Shown piece by piece: positions 28,571-37,085 of a stretch of 64,000 nucleotides of DNA. Position 1 is the stretch's first letter; each line of letters begins with the position of its first letter. The stretch comes from an uncultured Caulobacter sp. GTDB lineage: Bacteria > Pseudomonadota > Alphaproteobacteria > Caulobacterales > Caulobacteraceae. Under the pieces are notes generated by a model. The model ran no database searches and had not been told where the DNA came from. It saw nothing but the letters and a program-made list of their open reading frames with translations. The translations under genes were made by a program, and so were the position numbers. The DNA lies in the NCBI GenBank assembly GCA_913776195.1, contig CAJYMH010000031.1, forward strand, positions 372,001-436,000. Direction: 5' to 3'.

Positions 28571-28634
28571 AAGGGTAGGCGGGTAAGGCGTTTGCGCGCA
28601 TCCGCGCTTTCAGCTAGAACCCGCCTCCCGGAAC

Positions 28635-28711
28635 GCACCCGTAGCTCAGCTGGATAGAGCGTTGCCCTCCGAAGGCAAAGGTCACACGTTCGAATCGTGT
28701 CGGGTGCGCCA
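28635..28711 (+). tRNA. tRNA-Arg (anticodon CCG), island integration target
   Basis: A 77-base cloverleaf including CCA. Acceptor GCACCCG/CGGGTGC, anticodon stem TTGCC/GGCAA with loop CTCCGAA (anticodon CCG), T-arm ACACG TTCGAAT CGTGT. The last 17 bases recur at 39315-39331, marking insertion of the island at its 3' end. The gene is intact on this side. Confidence 0.97.
28695..28711. repeat. Left attachment repeat (attL) in tRNA-Arg
   Basis: TCGTGTCGGGTGCGCCA, the 3' end of the tRNA, identical to 39315-39331. The integrase gene starts 93 bases further on. Confidence 0.9.
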
Positions 28712-28804
28712 TCCCTTTCAGAAAATCCAACAATCTCAACGGATCTCCGTCTGGAGTAGCCGTTGCGGTGGAACACTGCTCCACAACCCTGCTCCACAGC
28801 GCTG

Positions 28805-30544
28805 ATGTCTGGGCCAAAACCCGCTCACTTGGAGCGGCGCGGGGCGGTGTATGCAATTCGCCTGCGAATCCCTCTGGCGCTGGCATCTCAGCTCGGGATG
28901 GTGGAGCTTCGTAGATCGCTTTACACCAAGGATGCGAGGGAGGCGCGGCGGCGCTGCCTCTCCGCGACGGTCTGGTTTCGGGAATTGATGATGCAGTTCG
29001 CCAACGTTGGCGGGTCCCGTGAGGCTCTTGAGGCGGCCGCAGGCAGATACTTCGACCGATTGGCGAAGGAACACCACGGTCCGCACGGATTCGATAAGCG
29101 TGATCCTGAGTATGATCGAGCTTACTGGCTGACTGAAATCCGCACCCAGCTCGTCGAGCTTGATGAGCTCCTGGTGTCCTGCGATTTTGCGGATGCCCCC
29201 TTCAGGAAGCGGCTCTATGTCGAGGAGATCGCAGCTGACGCCGGGCTGGTGTTCAATGATTTGGCTGACGATCTAAAGTCTTATGCATTGATCCTGGCCT
29301 TGCGGGTCGAGCGCGAAACTCTGGAGCACTTTCGCCAGCTGCTGGACGATCCTCTCCGCAAATTCGTGCCCAGCGACGAAGTGCTCGCTTCGCTTGATCG
29401 CCAGAAGGCCGCGAAACCGATAGCGGCAATGGTGCCCCCGAGGCTCGCTAACGCGGTAACACTGAAGGATCAGGGACAGACCTATCTTGAGGAGAAGCGC
29501 CTACATGGCCTCAGCAAGTCGCACATTGAAGAGCTAGCGCGTGTTCTTCGCTGGTTGGCCGAGGAGCTTGGCGACACATCTGACTTGCGAGGCGTCACCC
29601 CCGAAAGGATGCGAGCCTTCCGCCGGGACCTCCAACGGCTCAAGGCCGAGAAGGGGCAGGCTATCCCGTTCAAGCGGAAGCTGACGGATGATCCTTCGCA
29701 ACAACTAAAGTCCGTCACCTCAGGACGATACTGGAAGTCAGTTCAGGGGCTCTTTGCTTGGCTACTGGAGAGCGGCGAGCTCGACGTCGACCCCACGGCC
29801 GGCATTCGGCTGCCAAGGCAGAAAGGGGAGGTCGCAAAATCACCTGAGCCATTCTCCGCGAGCGAATTGCGGGTCCTATTTGAGGCACCGCTCTTCAAAG
29901 GCTATCTGTCCCCGAAGCGCCCGCACAGCACCGGCGAATGTCGACGGCGGTTGGGCCACTGGTGGTCGAACGTCTTGTTGATGTTCACGGGCCTGCGAGC
30001 GGGAGAACTCGCCCAACTTCTCCCCAGCGACTTTAGCTTTGACAGCCCCATCCCCCACTTGCTCGTTCGAACTGAGAACGAAGACGGCGAAGTCGTGAAG
30101 CAGGTCAAAACCGCTGCCGGTATCCGCGCCGTGCCGTTGGCCGCACCCCTTATCGTGCTCGGTCTGCGTCAGTTCATCGAAGCACGGAAGAAGGCTCGGC
30201 CTAAGGATCGGGTTTTCGCTGAGTTTCGACCTGGCAAGCACGGCAGGAATAGCGAGGGTCTATCTGCCTTCGGTGGTCGTCTGCTGAAGAACGCGGGCGT
30301 GTGGAAGCAGGGACGCGCTACTCATGTGTGGCGACATACGTTCGTCACAGCGCTGAGGGCGGGTTCAGTGATCGATGAGGACATTGCCGCCTTGGTTGGG
30401 CACGAAGGCGTGTCGCAAACTTCCCGATACGGCACGAAGGAGCAGCCGCTCGATCGAAAGGCGGCCACCATAGCTCGGCTGGATTTCGGATTTGATGTGG
30501 TGACGGCCCTGGGCGGCCCTTACGATAAGGCTCGCCACGCATAG
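28805..30544 (+). CDS. int: Tyrosine-type site-specific integrase
   Basis: 579 residues from ATG 28805. The N-terminal segment ([26 protein letters not shown]) resembles the DUF6538-type arm domain found in many proteobacterial island integrases. A core-binding SAM-like region follows (about 215-340), then the catalytic domain: Arg in FTGLRAGEL (near 395), HVWRHTF (near 506), GHEG and the Tyr in TSRYGTK (near 541). It sits next to the tRNA-Arg end, the usual placement, and should catalyse integration and excision at the 17-bp repeat. Longer than phage lambda-type integrases because of the N-terminal extension. Confidence 0.93.
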   Translation: MSGPKPAHLERRGAVYAIRLRIPLALASQLGMVELRRSLYTKDAREARRRCLSATVWFRELMMQFANVGGSREALEAAAGRYFDRLAKEHHGPHGFDKRDPEYDRAYWLTEIRTQLVELDELLVSCDFADAPFRKRLYVEEIAADAGLVFNDLADDLKSYALILALRVERETLEHFRQLLDDPLRKFVPSDEVLASLDRQKAAKPIAAMVPPRLANAVTLKDQGQTYLEEKRLHGLSKSHIEELARVLRWLAEELGDTSDLRGVTPERMRAFRRDLQRLKAEKGQAIPFKRKLTDDPSQQLKSVTSGRYWKSVQGLFAWLLESGELDVDPTAGIRLPRQKGEVAKSPEPFSASELRVLFEAPLFKGYLSPKRPHSTGECRRRLGHWWSNVLLMFTGLRAGELAQLLPSDFSFDSPIPHLLVRTENEDGEVVKQVKTAAGIRAVPLAAPLIVLGLRQFIEARKKARPKDRVFAEFRPGKHGRNSEGLSAFGGRLLKNAGVWKQGRATHVWRHTFVTALRAGSVIDEDIAALVGHEGVSQTSRYGTKEQPLDRKAATIARLDFGFDVVTALGGPYDKARHA

Positions 30545-30638
30545 TGGTTGAGCCGGTTTGCTTGGGTGCCTATAGTGGTCGCTGTAGTTGACGTTGTAGC
30601 TCGACTCACCGCCGTACCTCTTGCTGGAGGAACCGCGA

Positions 30639-31712
30639 GTGACATTGCAACTGAAGCTGGGCTCACCTCTCTCTAATAAGCCCCCGTCGCCAGAGCCTAT
30701 CCCTCCGAAGCATCGCTTTCCGATCATGAAGCAGGTGCAGGGTAAGTCGGTCTGGGTATCCGTTCCCTTTGTCGACAAGATCTCGATCATCGGGTCGATC
30801 TCCGACGATCACCTTTGGAAGTGGGCCACTGACGGTTCCAACGAAACGCCAGTTACTCGCCTAACGAGGCGACTGGCCACGGGGGCCAAGTTCGCAGTCA
30901 CGCACACGCGTTTAGCCGGAGGAAGTTACGCGGAGGTCGTGGTCACGGTTGGTGATGGGCCTGTGCACTTCACAGCCAAAAAGGCCAAGGGTGCCTACCG
31001 TCTAAGAATGGAGCTCAATCCGTCCCGGCTCGGCAACGACGGCATGTTCGACCTCATCGATAGTCTGAAGACGGTTTACAAGTTCAACATTGGCGCTTTC
31101 CTTCAGGAGGCAGCCATTACTCGGTTGGACGTGGCCGTTGACATTGTCGGCCTTCACATAGCGGAGTTGCTCGTCAGTTCGGAGAAACAAGGCAAGAGAG
31201 TTCTCTACCTTGGCGAGGGCGGCGCACTCGAATCTGTCTACGTCCACCGTGTGTCTAAATCCAAGAAGCGTTCCCTGCCTCCTTTGGATGTGAAGCTCTA
31301 CGACAAGGTACAGGAGCGCCTTGCCTTCGATGATCAGCCACCTTTCGGACAGGCTCCGGTTACCCGGATGGAGGTGGTCACTAACTACACGTCGAACAAA
31401 TTGGCCGTCGCAGCGCTCCCGACATGCAAGAATTTGATTAGCGGCCGCCGGGTGGGTCATCTCCTGACGCCGGCGATTTGCAATCAATGGCAATGGCTAA
31501 GCTACGCAGACGCACGGCGGCACGGAGGCCCGAAGTGGGCGGCGGATGTTTTCGGTTATTCGCAAACGTCGCGGGATGCTCTTGAGGCAGCCTATCAAGG
31601 TCACATCTCGGACGTAGTCGATCCAGCAGAAGTGTGGCCGTACTGGTCTGTTGGCTTAGAGCTATGCGGCGCGCAGATGCTCTGCGACACGGTGGCGGAG
31701 ATGGCGTCGTAG
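30639..31712 (+). CDS. Replication-initiation-factor-like protein
   Basis: 357 residues. GTG 30639 is preferred since GGAGG (30626-30630) sits eight bases before it. Segments ITRLDVAVDIVG (near residue 165) and TRMEVVTNY (near 245) recall the paired acidic motifs of the Rep_trans / phage replication-initiation family, with a possible Tyr in VKLYDKVQ between them. If right, it nicks or melts an origin so that the excised element can replicate. A near copy of the island repeat (TGCAATCAATGGCA, 31479-31492) lies in its 3' part. The similarity is limited, so function is provisional. Confidence 0.55.
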   Translation: MTLQLKLGSPLSNKPPSPEPIPPKHRFPIMKQVQGKSVWVSVPFVDKISIIGSISDDHLWKWATDGSNETPVTRLTRRLATGAKFAVTHTRLAGGSYAEVVVTVGDGPVHFTAKKAKGAYRLRMELNPSRLGNDGMFDLIDSLKTVYKFNIGAFLQEAAITRLDVAVDIVGLHIAELLVSSEKQGKRVLYLGEGGALESVYVHRVSKSKKRSLPPLDVKLYDKVQERLAFDDQPPFGQAPVTRMEVVTNYTSNKLAVAALPTCKNLISGRRVGHLLTPAICNQWQWLSYADARRHGGPKWAADVFGYSQTSRDALEAAYQGHISDVVDPAEVWPYWSVGLELCGAQMLCDTVAEMAS

Positions 31713-31766
31713 GAGACCCCAGACGCCTGCGTCGAATTTCACTGGCATAAGCAGATCAAGGGGGCA

Positions 31767-31802
31767 CGCTTCACACACAAACCACCCTTTATCTGTGAAG
31801 CG
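31767..31802. promoter_or_regulatory. Inverted repeat before the serine recombinase gene
   Basis: Nine-base arms CGCTTCACA and TGTGAAGCG separated by 18 bases, the right arm ending five bases before the recombinase ATG. Candidate recombinase crossover/binding site or operator. Confidence 0.45.
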
Positions 31803-31807
31803 CCCGA

Positions 31808-32509
31808 ATGAAGAAGTACGTCTCCTACCTCAGGGTCTCGACTGCCCGACAGGGTGAGAGCGGCCTAGGGCTCGAAGCGCAGAGGGAAACTATTCAAAGG
31901 TTTCTCGAAAGGGAGGGCGGGAGCCTCGCTAGCGAGTTCATCGAGGTTGAATCGGGTCGCTTAAGGAACCGGCCCGGGCTTCTGCAATCAATTGCACAGT
32001 GTCAGCGCGAGCGAGCAACGCTCATCGTCGCGCGCCTCGACCGCCTCGCTCGCAATGTCGCTTTCGTTGCGGCACTGATGGAGGCTGGAGTTGAGTTCAT
32101 CGCTGTGGATGTCCCGCATGCCAACCGCCTAATGATCCACGTACTCAGCGCATTTGCGGAGTACGAGCGAGAGCAGGTGTCGATCCGAACAAAGGTCGCT
32201 CTACAGGCGGCGCGCGCTCGGGGAGTAAAACTCGGCACCAATGGTGCGGTGCTAGCGGCCAAGCGCCAGTTGGCAGCTGTCGAGTTTGCGTACGGCTTGG
32301 CGTCTCACGTAGACGACTTGAAGCGACATGGGGCCATGACGCTGACGGGACTTGCGGACGGCCTCAATGGCAAGGCGCTCGCGACCCGTGAGGGAAAGCC
32401 ATGGACGGCCGCAACGGTCCATAGGCTGCTGAAGCGCCTCGATGGAAATCTTCAGGAGGGGGGAGGAGTCGCGCAGCCCCTAGTTTCCGCTGAGCCGCTT
32501 AGCTTTTAG
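31808..32509 (+). CDS. Serine recombinase (resolvase/invertase family)
   Basis: 233 residues. Catalytic Ser11 in YLRVSTARQGESGLGLEAQ, followed by the family motifs LIVARLDRLARN and a long E helix AFAEYEREQVSIRTK with ARARGVKLG. The C-terminal part should contain the helix-turn-helix (TWTAATVHRLLKRL region near 195). Size fits small resolvases/invertases, not large phage integrases. It may resolve dimers of the excised element or invert a segment. One copy of the TGCAATCAATTGCA repeat lies within the gene. Confidence 0.9.
   Translation: MKKYVSYLRVSTARQGESGLGLEAQRETIQRFLEREGGSLASEFIEVESGRLRNRPGLLQSIAQCQRERATLIVARLDRLARNVAFVAALMEAGVEFIAVDVPHANRLMIHVLSAFAEYEREQVSIRTKVALQAARARGVKLGTNGAVLAAKRQLAAVEFAYGLASHVDDLKRHGAMTLTGLADGLNGKALATREGKPWTAATVHRLLKRLDGNLQEGGGVAQPLVSAEPLSF
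31983..31996 (+). repeat. Island repeat copy 1, TGCAATCAATTGCA
   Basis: Exact 14-base copy inside the serine recombinase gene, same orientation as the other three. The sequence is palindromic at 12 of 14 positions. Confidence 0.8.
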
Positions 32510-32550
32510 TGGCTTAGCTGGCTGGCTACCTGAAAAGGCCAGGGCGCTGG

Positions 32551-32564
32551 TGCAATCAATTGCA
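32551..32564 (+). repeat. Island repeat copy 2, TGCAATCAATTGCA
   Basis: Exact copy, flanked as GTGCAATCAATTGCAC, in the gap between the convergent recombinase and Cro/C1-type regulator genes. Confidence 0.85.
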
Positions 32565-32566
32565 CA

Positions 32567-32902
32567 TCAGTTTCGCGGCTTGAGTGCGGCCGAGATTAGG
32601 CCGCTAAGCCATTTCAGGTCTCGGTCTGTGAGCGGGGTGAGTTGAGCCACAACCTCGTTCAATGTCCTCCGCTCTAGAGCGCCGCCGGGGATTTCGGTGG
32701 TGAATAGCTCAGCGGGATCGACGCCGAATGCGGAGGCCAACGCATCGATGGATGAGAAGCTGGCACCCGTAGTTCCCGCCTCGATGCGGGAGATCATGTC
32801 CTCCGAAAGCTCTGCCTTTTCGGCCAGCGTGCGCTGGGTCCAGCCGTGACGCCGACGGTGCGCGGCGACGAGCCTCCCGAATCGTTTCTGCAGGCCTTCC
32901 AT
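32567..32902 (-). CDS. Cro/C1-type (XRE) transcriptional regulator
   Basis: 111 residues from ATG 32900-32902. The HTH_3 domain covers about residues 5-62: GRLVAAHRRRHGWTQRTLAE, then AELSEDMISRIEAGTTGASF and ALASAFGVDPAELF. The remaining 45 residues are likely a dimerisation tail. Island regulators of this type commonly repress excision, replication or toxin genes. It is divergent from the membrane-protein gene at 33028 and its stop lies three bases from an island repeat. The repeats could be its operators, which is untested. Confidence 0.9.
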   Translation of the reverse strand: MEGLQKRFGRLVAAHRRRHGWTQRTLAEKAELSEDMISRIEAGTTGASFSSIDALASAFGVDPAELFTTEIPGGALERRTLNEVVAQLTPLTDRDLKWLSGLISAALKPRN

Positions 32903-33027
32903 CACTGTTGTGTAGGAGCCGACGCACCCCAATCGCAGTGACTGTGAATGCGGCAATTGGCATATCCGTAATCTCATTGCGAAATGACCGCGCCTCGCTA
33001 CGATTAAAGCTGGGCAGTAAGGGGCGT

Positions 33028-34056
33028 ATGATGCGCGGATCAGACGTGAAGTGGCTTTGGATCTTCACTGGCTTCCTAGCCGCGCTCGGATTGTGTCTCA
33101 TCCTCACAGGTTCGTTGGGGCGTGCGGCGGGCATAGGGACGTTAGTCTCGGCAGCCATGGTGAATCCGGTCGCAATGGCGTTGGGCCAGAAGTTCGCGAT
33201 GCGACGGGGGCAAACCTGGACCGGAGACCGGCTGGTCATCGCGGCGGCGATAGTGGGCTTTGCCGTCTTTATTGCGACCGGTGTTGTTGGGGAGCTTCGA
33301 AGTCCGCGTCATGCGCTGAGCCTTCCCCAAACCATGTCCGAGTCGCAGGTGCGCGACGCAGTTACAACTGCGCAACACCAACTCGCCCGAGGCGATGCCG
33401 AACAAGCTTCGGTCACGCTCAACCGTATTCCTCACGTGCTGCAGGGATTACCCGCCGCAGCCCAACTGCGAACCCGTGTCGACCGAGAACTAGAACGGCA
33501 ATTGGCCCCTCGAAAGGCGGCGGCGTTCGCTGAGAGGGTGGACAGTTTCTGGCTCCCTCGCATCAAGGCCGCATCCGTCGCCAATCTGACAGACGCTGCG
33601 GCGATCTGGGGAGTTGTGGCTGTGTTTGAGGACGCGACCTCGGCCTTAAGCGAGGCGGCAATGCTGCCATTAGCGCCTAGTCAGCGTGAAGCGTTCGAGA
33701 GATTGAGGGATACTCTCGCCGAGGCTCAGATTGCGACCTACCCGAAGCTCCGTAAGCGGTATGGGCTAATCATGGGGGGGCAACTCTGGGAGTCTGAGGT
33801 CGATGTTTCTGTCGGCTCCACAGAGGAAAAACTGATCACGTTCTCGGGCTTTGAACTTGGAGCCAGATCTCATGTAGCCGACTTCCATCGAGGGACTGAG
33901 CCGCATCTGGCACGTCTACGGTTTAGCCGTGCGGAATATCGTCTGACGAAGGATGGGAGCGGATATCAATACGACGTGGATGCGCCAGCCGACGGCGAAC
34001 TTGGACGCTGGGAAGTCGGTTCGTTCAAGGCGTTGTCGAGCGCCTCGCCGGGATAG
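33028..34056 (+). CDS. Hypothetical membrane protein
   Basis: 342 residues from ATG 33028 behind AAGGGG. Three hydrophobic segments near the N-terminus (about 9-27, 29-48 and 63-81) are followed by a long soluble region with helical, charged repeats and a C-terminal part (EKLITFSGFELGARSHVADF) that may be beta-rich. No family recognised. Island cargo with unknown function; a membrane effector is possible but nothing in the sequence shows it. Confidence 0.6.
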   Translation: MMRGSDVKWLWIFTGFLAALGLCLILTGSLGRAAGIGTLVSAAMVNPVAMALGQKFAMRRGQTWTGDRLVIAAAIVGFAVFIATGVVGELRSPRHALSLPQTMSESQVRDAVTTAQHQLARGDAEQASVTLNRIPHVLQGLPAAAQLRTRVDRELERQLAPRKAAAFAERVDSFWLPRIKAASVANLTDAAAIWGVVAVFEDATSALSEAAMLPLAPSQREAFERLRDTLAEAQIATYPKLRKRYGLIMGGQLWESEVDVSVGSTEEKLITFSGFELGARSHVADFHRGTEPHLARLRFSRAEYRLTKDGSGYQYDVDAPADGELGRWEVGSFKALSSASPG

Positions 34057-34066
34057 CTAGATGCAG

Positions 34067-34080
34067 TGCAATCAATTGCA
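34067..34080 (+). repeat. Island repeat copy 3, TGCAATCAATTGCA
   Basis: Exact copy flanked as GTGCAATCAATTGCAC, in the 162-base gap before the 34219 gene and 47 bases (start to start) before copy 4. Confidence 0.85.
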
Positions 34081-34113
34081 CGGTCTCCTAACCCATACTT
34101 GCCCTTGGTGGCG

Positions 34114-34127
34114 TGCAATCAATTGCA
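34114..34127 (+). repeat. Island repeat copy 4, TGCAATCAATTGCA
   Basis: Exact copy (left flank G, right flank G) about 90 bases before the start of the 34219 gene, placed where an operator or origin iteron could act. Confidence 0.85.
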
Positions 34128-34218
34128 GTAGGCGCGATCTTCTCGGGAAATTGGCTGACACAGCGCTACGCTCAAACTTGGGTCAGACGTTTACGCCCCC
34201 TTTTTAGGAGGCGAACCA

Positions 34219-35307
34219 ATGATCGAAGACCATCTGTCCACTATCGCTGTTGAGCGCTTCGCTGCGCAGCTGAGTGATGCGACTTTCGAGATCAGGCAGC
34301 TCCCAGCAGATCGATGGCTAGCGCGCAGCGCGCTACAGAAGGCCGTTCGCCGGGGTGACGCCGGAATTGCCATCGCCGCTGCCCAGAAGCTGCTGAACGA
34401 GCCCGGAGCGAGAGTGTGGCGGGACCTCGCAATCATCGCCATGGAGGACTGCGGAAGCGGCAACATAGCTGGGCTGAGGGTCGCGGTCTCTCTTGCCCTT
34501 AACCGTGAACATCGGCGTTCCCTGCCTGGGGGAGAAGCACGCGCTGTCGCTTTGCTGGCGGCCGACCTTAGCAAAGGGCGACACTGCCAAGCCGCGTGCG
34601 ATTTATTGCTCAATGTGCTGCATGAGCCAGCACTCAAGCTAGAGCGTGCGGCGGCCGTCGAGCAGGGCCCTGAGCAGCTAGCTCTTCGGTTGAGAGAGTA
34701 TGGCGCTCCGACGGAGGCGGGCGTAGCAGCGTTGGCGTTAGGCGGACGCTTATCTCTCGGCCAAAAGATAAGGGAGCCGGACGCGGTCTTTCACGCCTAT
34801 GCGGACGGAGAACATGCGCTCTACTGCGATCTTGCTCGGCGAGCTTGGAAGGCAACGGGCAACGAGATGGCGCTGCTCCTGCCACCCGTGCTTGGATCGC
34901 GTGATGGCGAAGTTTTTACCGACGACAGCATCCCCTGCGGCGTTGAGCGCAACGGGATCCCGACCTACGCAGTCGATCAGTTCACTCGATTAGGGCGACT
35001 AGCCGCCGGTCAGTTTCTTGTATGTGATCCAGAACTCGCTGCGATGCTGACCGGCGCAGGGTTTGGCCGGGCGGCGAGCGTCAAGTGCGTAGGGGATCTC
35101 GTCTTTCTGCTTGAGGGCACCGCGGCTGCGAAGCGTAGGTGTGTCGACGAGTTCGAGCGTCTACGCACACCATACCGATTTCTAAGCACCGTTCCTCAAA
35201 TGGCCCCGATCATCGCGGAAGCTATGCAAAGGCTCCAGAAGGGCTGGGAGACGTACCAAGCCATAAGAGCCTCACTTATCCATAGTCGCTCGTTCGCGCG
35301 TCAGTAG
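34219..35307 (+). CDS. Hypothetical protein with RarA/clamp-loader-collar-like segment
   Basis: 362 residues, ATG preceded by AGGAGG (34205-34210). Residues about 35-80 (WLARSALQKAVRRGDAGIAI, then VWRDLAIIAMEDCGSGN) resemble the collar region following the ATPase domain in RarA/MgsA-like proteins. No Walker motifs are present, so it is not itself an ATPase. A later GIPTYAVDQFTRLGRLAAGQ segment (about 253-272) looks conserved but is unassigned. It could be a replication or recombination accessory of the island. Two island repeats precede it. Convergent with the ARH-VOC gene. Confidence 0.55.
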   Translation: MIEDHLSTIAVERFAAQLSDATFEIRQLPADRWLARSALQKAVRRGDAGIAIAAAQKLLNEPGARVWRDLAIIAMEDCGSGNIAGLRVAVSLALNREHRRSLPGGEARAVALLAADLSKGRHCQAACDLLLNVLHEPALKLERAAAVEQGPEQLALRLREYGAPTEAGVAALALGGRLSLGQKIREPDAVFHAYADGEHALYCDLARRAWKATGNEMALLLPPVLGSRDGEVFTDDSIPCGVERNGIPTYAVDQFTRLGRLAAGQFLVCDPELAAMLTGAGFGRAASVKCVGDLVFLLEGTAAAKRRCVDEFERLRTPYRFLSTVPQMAPIIAEAMQRLQKGWETYQAIRASLIHSRSFARQ

Positions 35308-35375
35308 GCCACCAACTTGTTGATTGGCCCGTATGGTTGGCGCCGAAGCCTTAGGATCGAGCGCTTTGTTTTCCG

Positions 35376-37085
35376 CTATGCCCTTTGAACAATCTCGACC
35401 AAGTTGCCGTCGGGATCTCGACAAATCAACGTGTCGCGCCCGGAGCGTACAAGAATTTCGGAATGATCTAGCCCGTGCTCGGCCAACACCTTTTGGCAGA
35501 GGCGTAAGTCCGCAACTTCCACAAATATTGTGATGGCGTTGGCCTTGGGTTCTACGACACCCACCCTTAGGGCCAACTGACCCAGGCGCACAAATTTATC
35601 GGCAACCCGGGTTACGGTCAGGCCCATGAAATCTTCATAAAATCGCCGTGCTCTGACGAGATCAACGACGTTGAGTGCGACCCCGGAGAACGTTCCGCTA
35701 TTCGGCTTTGTAGCGACTGGCAGAGGCAGTTCGGCCTTCTTCTCGTTCAACTGCTTTATAAAAATCGTCTGCCCTGCCAGTTCGGCCTTCCAGCTTAGCG
35801 CCTCGAATTTTGCAGACAGCGAGCGAACACCATCGTGTGGAACGGGCGTCATTGTCCCGAAGCCAGGGACGTCCAACTGTGAACGCCCGCTACGAATATC
35901 CTCAATCAGCTTTGCTGCGTCTCGGGACTTGAATACGTGATGAGCTAGTTCGTTCTGATCACCTCTAGCTGTTCGCTCTGCCAGTTCGCGGATCAATCCT
36001 CCGTCCTGAAGCATGCTGACATATGGCAGTAGCCATTCGGCACCATCCACCGCGCCCAAGAGCGCTCCGGTCATTGAGGCCAAAGTGTCGGTGTCCGCGC
36101 CAGTCGCCTTCGCCGCTCTTTGAATGCCCTCGCGGGGTGAGGCGGCGTGCCTCGAAGCTAAGAAGATCGCGGCAGCCGCATTCACGGTGCCAGAGCCATT
36201 AATCCGGCGATCAAAGCAGCCTAGTGCGGCGAGTGTTTCACGATCAATCGCCAAGGCGCCAGCGGCGACTGCTTCGTCAATTAGATCAAGCGCGCGGACC
36301 TGTTCCTCCACTGCTTCGCGCCAGTGGGTAGCGAAGTCAAAGTGCTGGGCACATTTACTCCAGGTAGGCCACCGGTCGCTTATGTCAGGGATATCGCCCC
36401 AATCCCGCGCCCCTCTTCGGGTGGCACGAATAAGTTCGCCATATCGCAGTGTGTCGGTGTTCTGGAGGGCCCACCAAAGGCAAAACCCGTAAGCCAACGC
36501 GCCAACGAGAGCCCGGGGGTGGCCATGTGTTAGGACGCCGTCCGACATGATGTCTTGAGCGAGGCCGTAAAACTCAGTTGCGTCTGCGTGCGCCAAGCAG
36601 TGAGGTGCAATACGCATCGCAACCCCATTGCCACCCGCCTGAAAATACTTGTCCACAGTTGCGGCTGCACGGGCCTCCCAAGGTAAGTCACCTTTGAGGA
36701 GGCTTTTGGTGGCTCTGAGAGTTGCTCCGCCTCCGCCGCGCTCGTAGACCGTCCAAAGGGGAAATTCCGCCTCGGCCAGTCTCTTCCACCACTCAGTGCT
36801 AGACGTTCGAGCGCGCGCTACAGCAATTAGAAGCTGGGTATCGTCGCTGTACTCGCCACTTGCAATCGCTTCTTGATGAGGGCGAAAGCGGCCCCCAGAC
36901 CGCTTTACCCAAGCTTTGAACGGAGCCTCTAGGCCAAGCCCACGCTTTTGGGGGCCATCGCCTTTGAGTGGGTTCGCGCGCGCTTCGTAGGGCCAGCCCA
37001 TAGCGTCACCGACCGCCGCCCCCCACAGCGTACCGATAGCTTTCTCGATAGAAGTCGCTGCGGACGCCTGCAATTCCTGCCTCAT
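35376..37085 (-). CDS. ADP-ribosylglycohydrolase fused to a VOC (glyoxalase-like) domain
   Basis: 569 residues. Residues about 12-360 are an ARH/DraG-type hydrolase with the di-metal set intact: GDAMG (26-30), SDDTQ (80-84), GNGVAMR (152-158), THGHP (186-190) and GADTDT (329-334). A linker leads to a VOC domain (about 467-569; LNVVDLVRARRFYEDFMGL and a final DPDGNLVEIV). ARH enzymes remove ADP-ribose from macromolecules. The ATG overlaps the stop of the DarT-like gene, so the likely job is reversal of that enzyme's modification, i.e. an antitoxin. In known DarTG pairs the antidote is a macrodomain, so this would be a replacement. The VOC role is unknown. Confidence 0.85.
   Translation of the reverse strand: MRQELQASAATSIEKAIGTLWGAAVGDAMGWPYEARANPLKGDGPQKRGLGLEAPFKAWVKRSGGRFRPHQEAIASGEYSDDTQLLIAVARARTSSTEWWKRLAEAEFPLWTVYERGGGGATLRATKSLLKGDLPWEARAAATVDKYFQAGGNGVAMRIAPHCLAHADATEFYGLAQDIMSDGVLTHGHPRALVGALAYGFCLWWALQNTDTLRYGELIRATRRGARDWGDIPDISDRWPTWSKCAQHFDFATHWREAVEEQVRALDLIDEAVAAGALAIDRETLAALGCFDRRINGSGTVNAAAAIFLASRHAASPREGIQRAAKATGADTDTLASMTGALLGAVDGAEWLLPYVSMLQDGGLIRELAERTARGDQNELAHHVFKSRDAAKLIEDIRSGRSQLDVPGFGTMTPVPHDGVRSLSAKFEALSWKAELAGQTIFIKQLNEKKAELPLPVATKPNSGTFSGVALNVVDLVRARRFYEDFMGLTVTRVADKFVRLGQLALRVGVVEPKANAITIFVEVADLRLCQKVLAEHGLDHSEILVRSGRDTLICRDPDGNLVEIVQRA

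Noticed and set aside
29876..30790. Minus-strand open frames opposite the integrase
   Set aside because: No motifs; they oppose the integrase catalytic domain, which is conserved.
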